Assembly: GCA_025352765.1 (NCBI GenBank)
Contig: JANXSI010000631.1
Location: forward strand, 1-7,988
Origin: Devosia sp.
GTDB lineage: Bacteria > Pseudomonadota > Alphaproteobacteria > Rhizobiales > Devosiaceae
Reading direction: 5' to 3'
DNA: 7,988 nucleotides
In this document: in pieces, positions 6,455 through 7,988 of the stretch
Numbering within the stretch: the first letter of the stretch is position 1
Layout of the letters: the number at the start of each line of letters is the position of its first letter
Program-made: the position numbers and the translations under genes
The notes under the pieces: generated by a model
Told to the model about the DNA's origin: nothing
The model's database searches: none
The model's input: only the letters and a program-made list of their open reading frames with translations

Positions 6455-7988
6455 ATGCTCTACCGCCCAGCGTCGCGCCCGCCGCGCTCCCGCTCAGCGC
6501 GGCGCAAATCGCTGCTGGTCTGGCTGATCGGGCTCGTGACGCTCGGGGCGTTCGTCGCCCTCAATGTGCTTGGACTGCTACCGATCGACCGGCTGACGCC
6601 ATTGGTGTTTGACGCCTATCAGCGCCTCCAGCCGCGTGTCGAATCGGGCGCCCCGCTCACGATCGTCGACATCGACGAAGCCTCGATTGCCGAGCTTGGG
6701 CAATGGCCGTGGTCGCGCGCGGTGCTGGGAAAGATCGTCGACCGGCTGGGGGAGCTCGGCGCCGCGACCATCGCCTTCGACGTGGTGTTTTCCGAGCCCG
6801 ACCGTACCTCGCTCGCCGAAGCGGCCAGGAGCCTGCAGCAGGCCGGCGCGACCGTTGTACTGCCGCCCGGCGAGGCGCTCGACAATGACGCGCTGTTTGC
6901 CGCCGCCATCTCGCGCAACAGCATTGTCGCCGGGATCGTCGCCTCCAACGACACCACCGGCGCCCTGCCCGCGCCCAAGGCCGGCTTTGCCTTTGGCGGC
7001 ACCGACCCCAAGCGCTATCTGCCCGACTTCAAGGGCGGCGTCAGCAACCTCAAGATCCTGACCGATGCGGCGCAGGGCCTCGGGGTCTTCTCGTTTCCGC
7101 CCAGCAGCGACGGCATCGTGCGAATCATCCCGCTGGTCGCCGCGTCCGGCGGAAATCTCTATCCGGCGCTCAGCATCGAGGCGCTGCGGCTGGCGCAGGG
7201 GGCGCAATCGGTGCTGGTGCGCTCGACCGACGCGAGCGGCGAGACCGCGGCGGGCACGCCGGCCATGAGCACGCTCCGGGTCGGCGCGATCGACATTCCA
7301 ACCGGGCCGCGCGGCGAGCTCTGGGTGTATTTTTCCGGCCTCAAGTCGATGCCGACGATCCCCGCCGCGGCCCTGCTCGACCCCAAGCGCAGCGCGAGCG
7401 TCGCCGACCAGATTGCTGGCCATATCATCTTGGTCGGGACCAGTGCCGTGGGCCTTCGCGATCTCGTCGCGACGCCGACCGACGCCAGCATGCCGGGCGT
7501 TCGGGTGCATGCCGAAATCATCGACCAGATCCTTGGCGGCACGTACCTCTCGCGGCCAGACTGGGCAGTCGGGGCGGAAACGCTGGCGGCGCTGCTCCTC
7601 GGCCTCGTCCTCGTCTTCATCGCGCAGCGCGGCGGGGCGACGCTGAGCGCCATCACCGCCATGGCGCTGATCGCCATTGCCGTCGGCGGCTCATGGGCCG
7701 GGTTCCACGAAGCGCGGCTGCTGCTCGATCCGATCCTGCCCGCGAGCGCCGTGCTCGCGGTGTTCGCCGTGACCATGCCGCTGTTGCTGCTGCTCACCGA
7801 TCGGGAGAAGCAGTTCGTCCGTGGCGCCTTCGGCCGCTACCTTTCGCCGACGCTGGTCGAGCGCCTGGCCGACCACCCGGGCGCGCTGAAGCTCGGTGGT
7901 GAGATGCGGGACCTGACGATCCTGTTTTCCGATATTCGCGGTTTCACCTCGCTGTCTGAGAACCTCGCGCCGGACGAGCTGACCGGAC
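6455..7988 (+). CDS. CHASE2-domain adenylate/guanylate cyclase, 3' end beyond window
   Basis: 511 residues are visible; the reading frame is open to the window edge. After a basic N-terminus, TM1 is at about 19-42. Residues about 50-360 are an extracytoplasmic CHASE2 sensor domain: TIVDIDEASIAELGQWPWSR (68-87), GAATIAFDVVFSE (102-114), GVFSFPPSSDGIVRIIPL, HIILVGTSAVGLRDLVATP (323-341) and MPGVRVHAEIIDQIL (346-360). Three closely spaced TM segments follow (about 374-390, 397-414, 428-448), then the linker FVRGAFGRYLSPTLVERL and the start of a class III cyclase domain, LTILFSDIRGFTSLSE, with the first metal-binding Asp at D493. The second metal Asp, the purine-specifying residues and the transition-state residues are outside, so cAMP versus cGMP cannot be read. 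The start is ATG 6455: an in-frame TAG at 6449-6451 excludes anything upstream. The gene begins 6 bases after the FecR-domain gene, with a weak ribosome site, so it is co-transcribed and probably coupled. Confidence 0.95.
   Translation, partial: MLYRPASRPPRSRSARRKSLLVWLIGLVTLGAFVALNVLGLLPIDRLTPLVFDAYQRLQPRVESGAPLTIVDIDEASIAELGQWPWSRAVLGKIVDRLGELGAATIAFDVVFSEPDRTSLAEAARSLQQAGATVVLPPGEALDNDALFAAAISRNSIVAGIVASNDTTGALPAPKAGFAFGGTDPKRYLPDFKGGVSNLKILTDAAQGLGVFSFPPSSDGIVRIIPLVAASGGNLYPALSIEALRLAQGAQSVLVRSTDASGETAAGTPAMSTLRVGAIDIPTGPRGELWVYFSGLKSMPTIPAAALLDPKRSASVADQIAGHIILVGTSAVGLRDLVATPTDASMPGVRVHAEIIDQILGGTYLSRPDWAVGAETLAALLLGLVLVFIAQRGGATLSAITAMALIAIAVGGSWAGFHEARLLLDPILPASAVLAVFAVTMPLLLLLTDREKQFVRGAFGRYLSPTLVERLADHPGALKLGGEMRDLTILFSDIRGFTSLSENLAPDELTG

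Noticed and set aside
6578..7510. Minus-strand open frame of 310 codons opposite the CHASE2 domain
   Set aside because: Shadow frame. The plus strand carries all CHASE2 motifs in order.

Overview
The window is GC-rich (roughly two thirds G+C) with strong GC3 bias and no tRNA, rRNA, CRISPR array or transposase. The gene content (glutaminase-STAS-cNMP fusion, CHASE2 adenylate cyclase, FecR-domain protein with a large secreted C-terminus) fits an alphaproteobacterium, possibly Hyphomicrobiales. The genus cannot be fixed from this sequence alone.

Layout. (1) 1-337, plus strand: the 3' end of rsgA (ribosome-maturation GTPase), followed by a clear hairpin terminator at 362-396. (2) 585-1286, plus strand: a small membrane protein with three hydrophobic segments and a cyclic-nucleotide-binding-like domain, resembling Popeye (POPDC) proteins. 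(3) 1297-3129, minus strand, convergent with it and separated by only 10 bases between stop codons: a three-domain protein, glutaminase (GlsA) + STAS + cNMP-binding domain. (4) 3130-3387: a divergent control region with a perfect 8-bp inverted repeat. (5) 3388 to the window end, plus strand: a tight three-gene operon. It encodes an outer-membrane TPR/beta-barrel protein resembling Slam / type XI secretion system (T11SS) porins, then a secreted FecR-domain protein whose C-terminus resembles the TbpB-type small barrels that T11SS exports, then a CHASE2-type class III adenylate/guanylate cyclase cut by the window edge.

How the genes may work together. The operon pairs an apparent surface exporter with a likely cargo that also carries a periplasmic regulatory (FecR) domain, and with a transmembrane cyclase that senses through a periplasmic CHASE2 domain. 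The two neighbouring genes each encode a cNMP-binding domain, one canonical and one degenerate. My working hypothesis is a cell-envelope-to-cyclic-nucleotide signalling locus: exporter/FecR-barrel status is sensed by the CHASE2 cyclase, and the cNMP product acts on nearby effectors, including the glutaminase fusion. The domain calls come from motifs read by eye. The functional coupling is inference.
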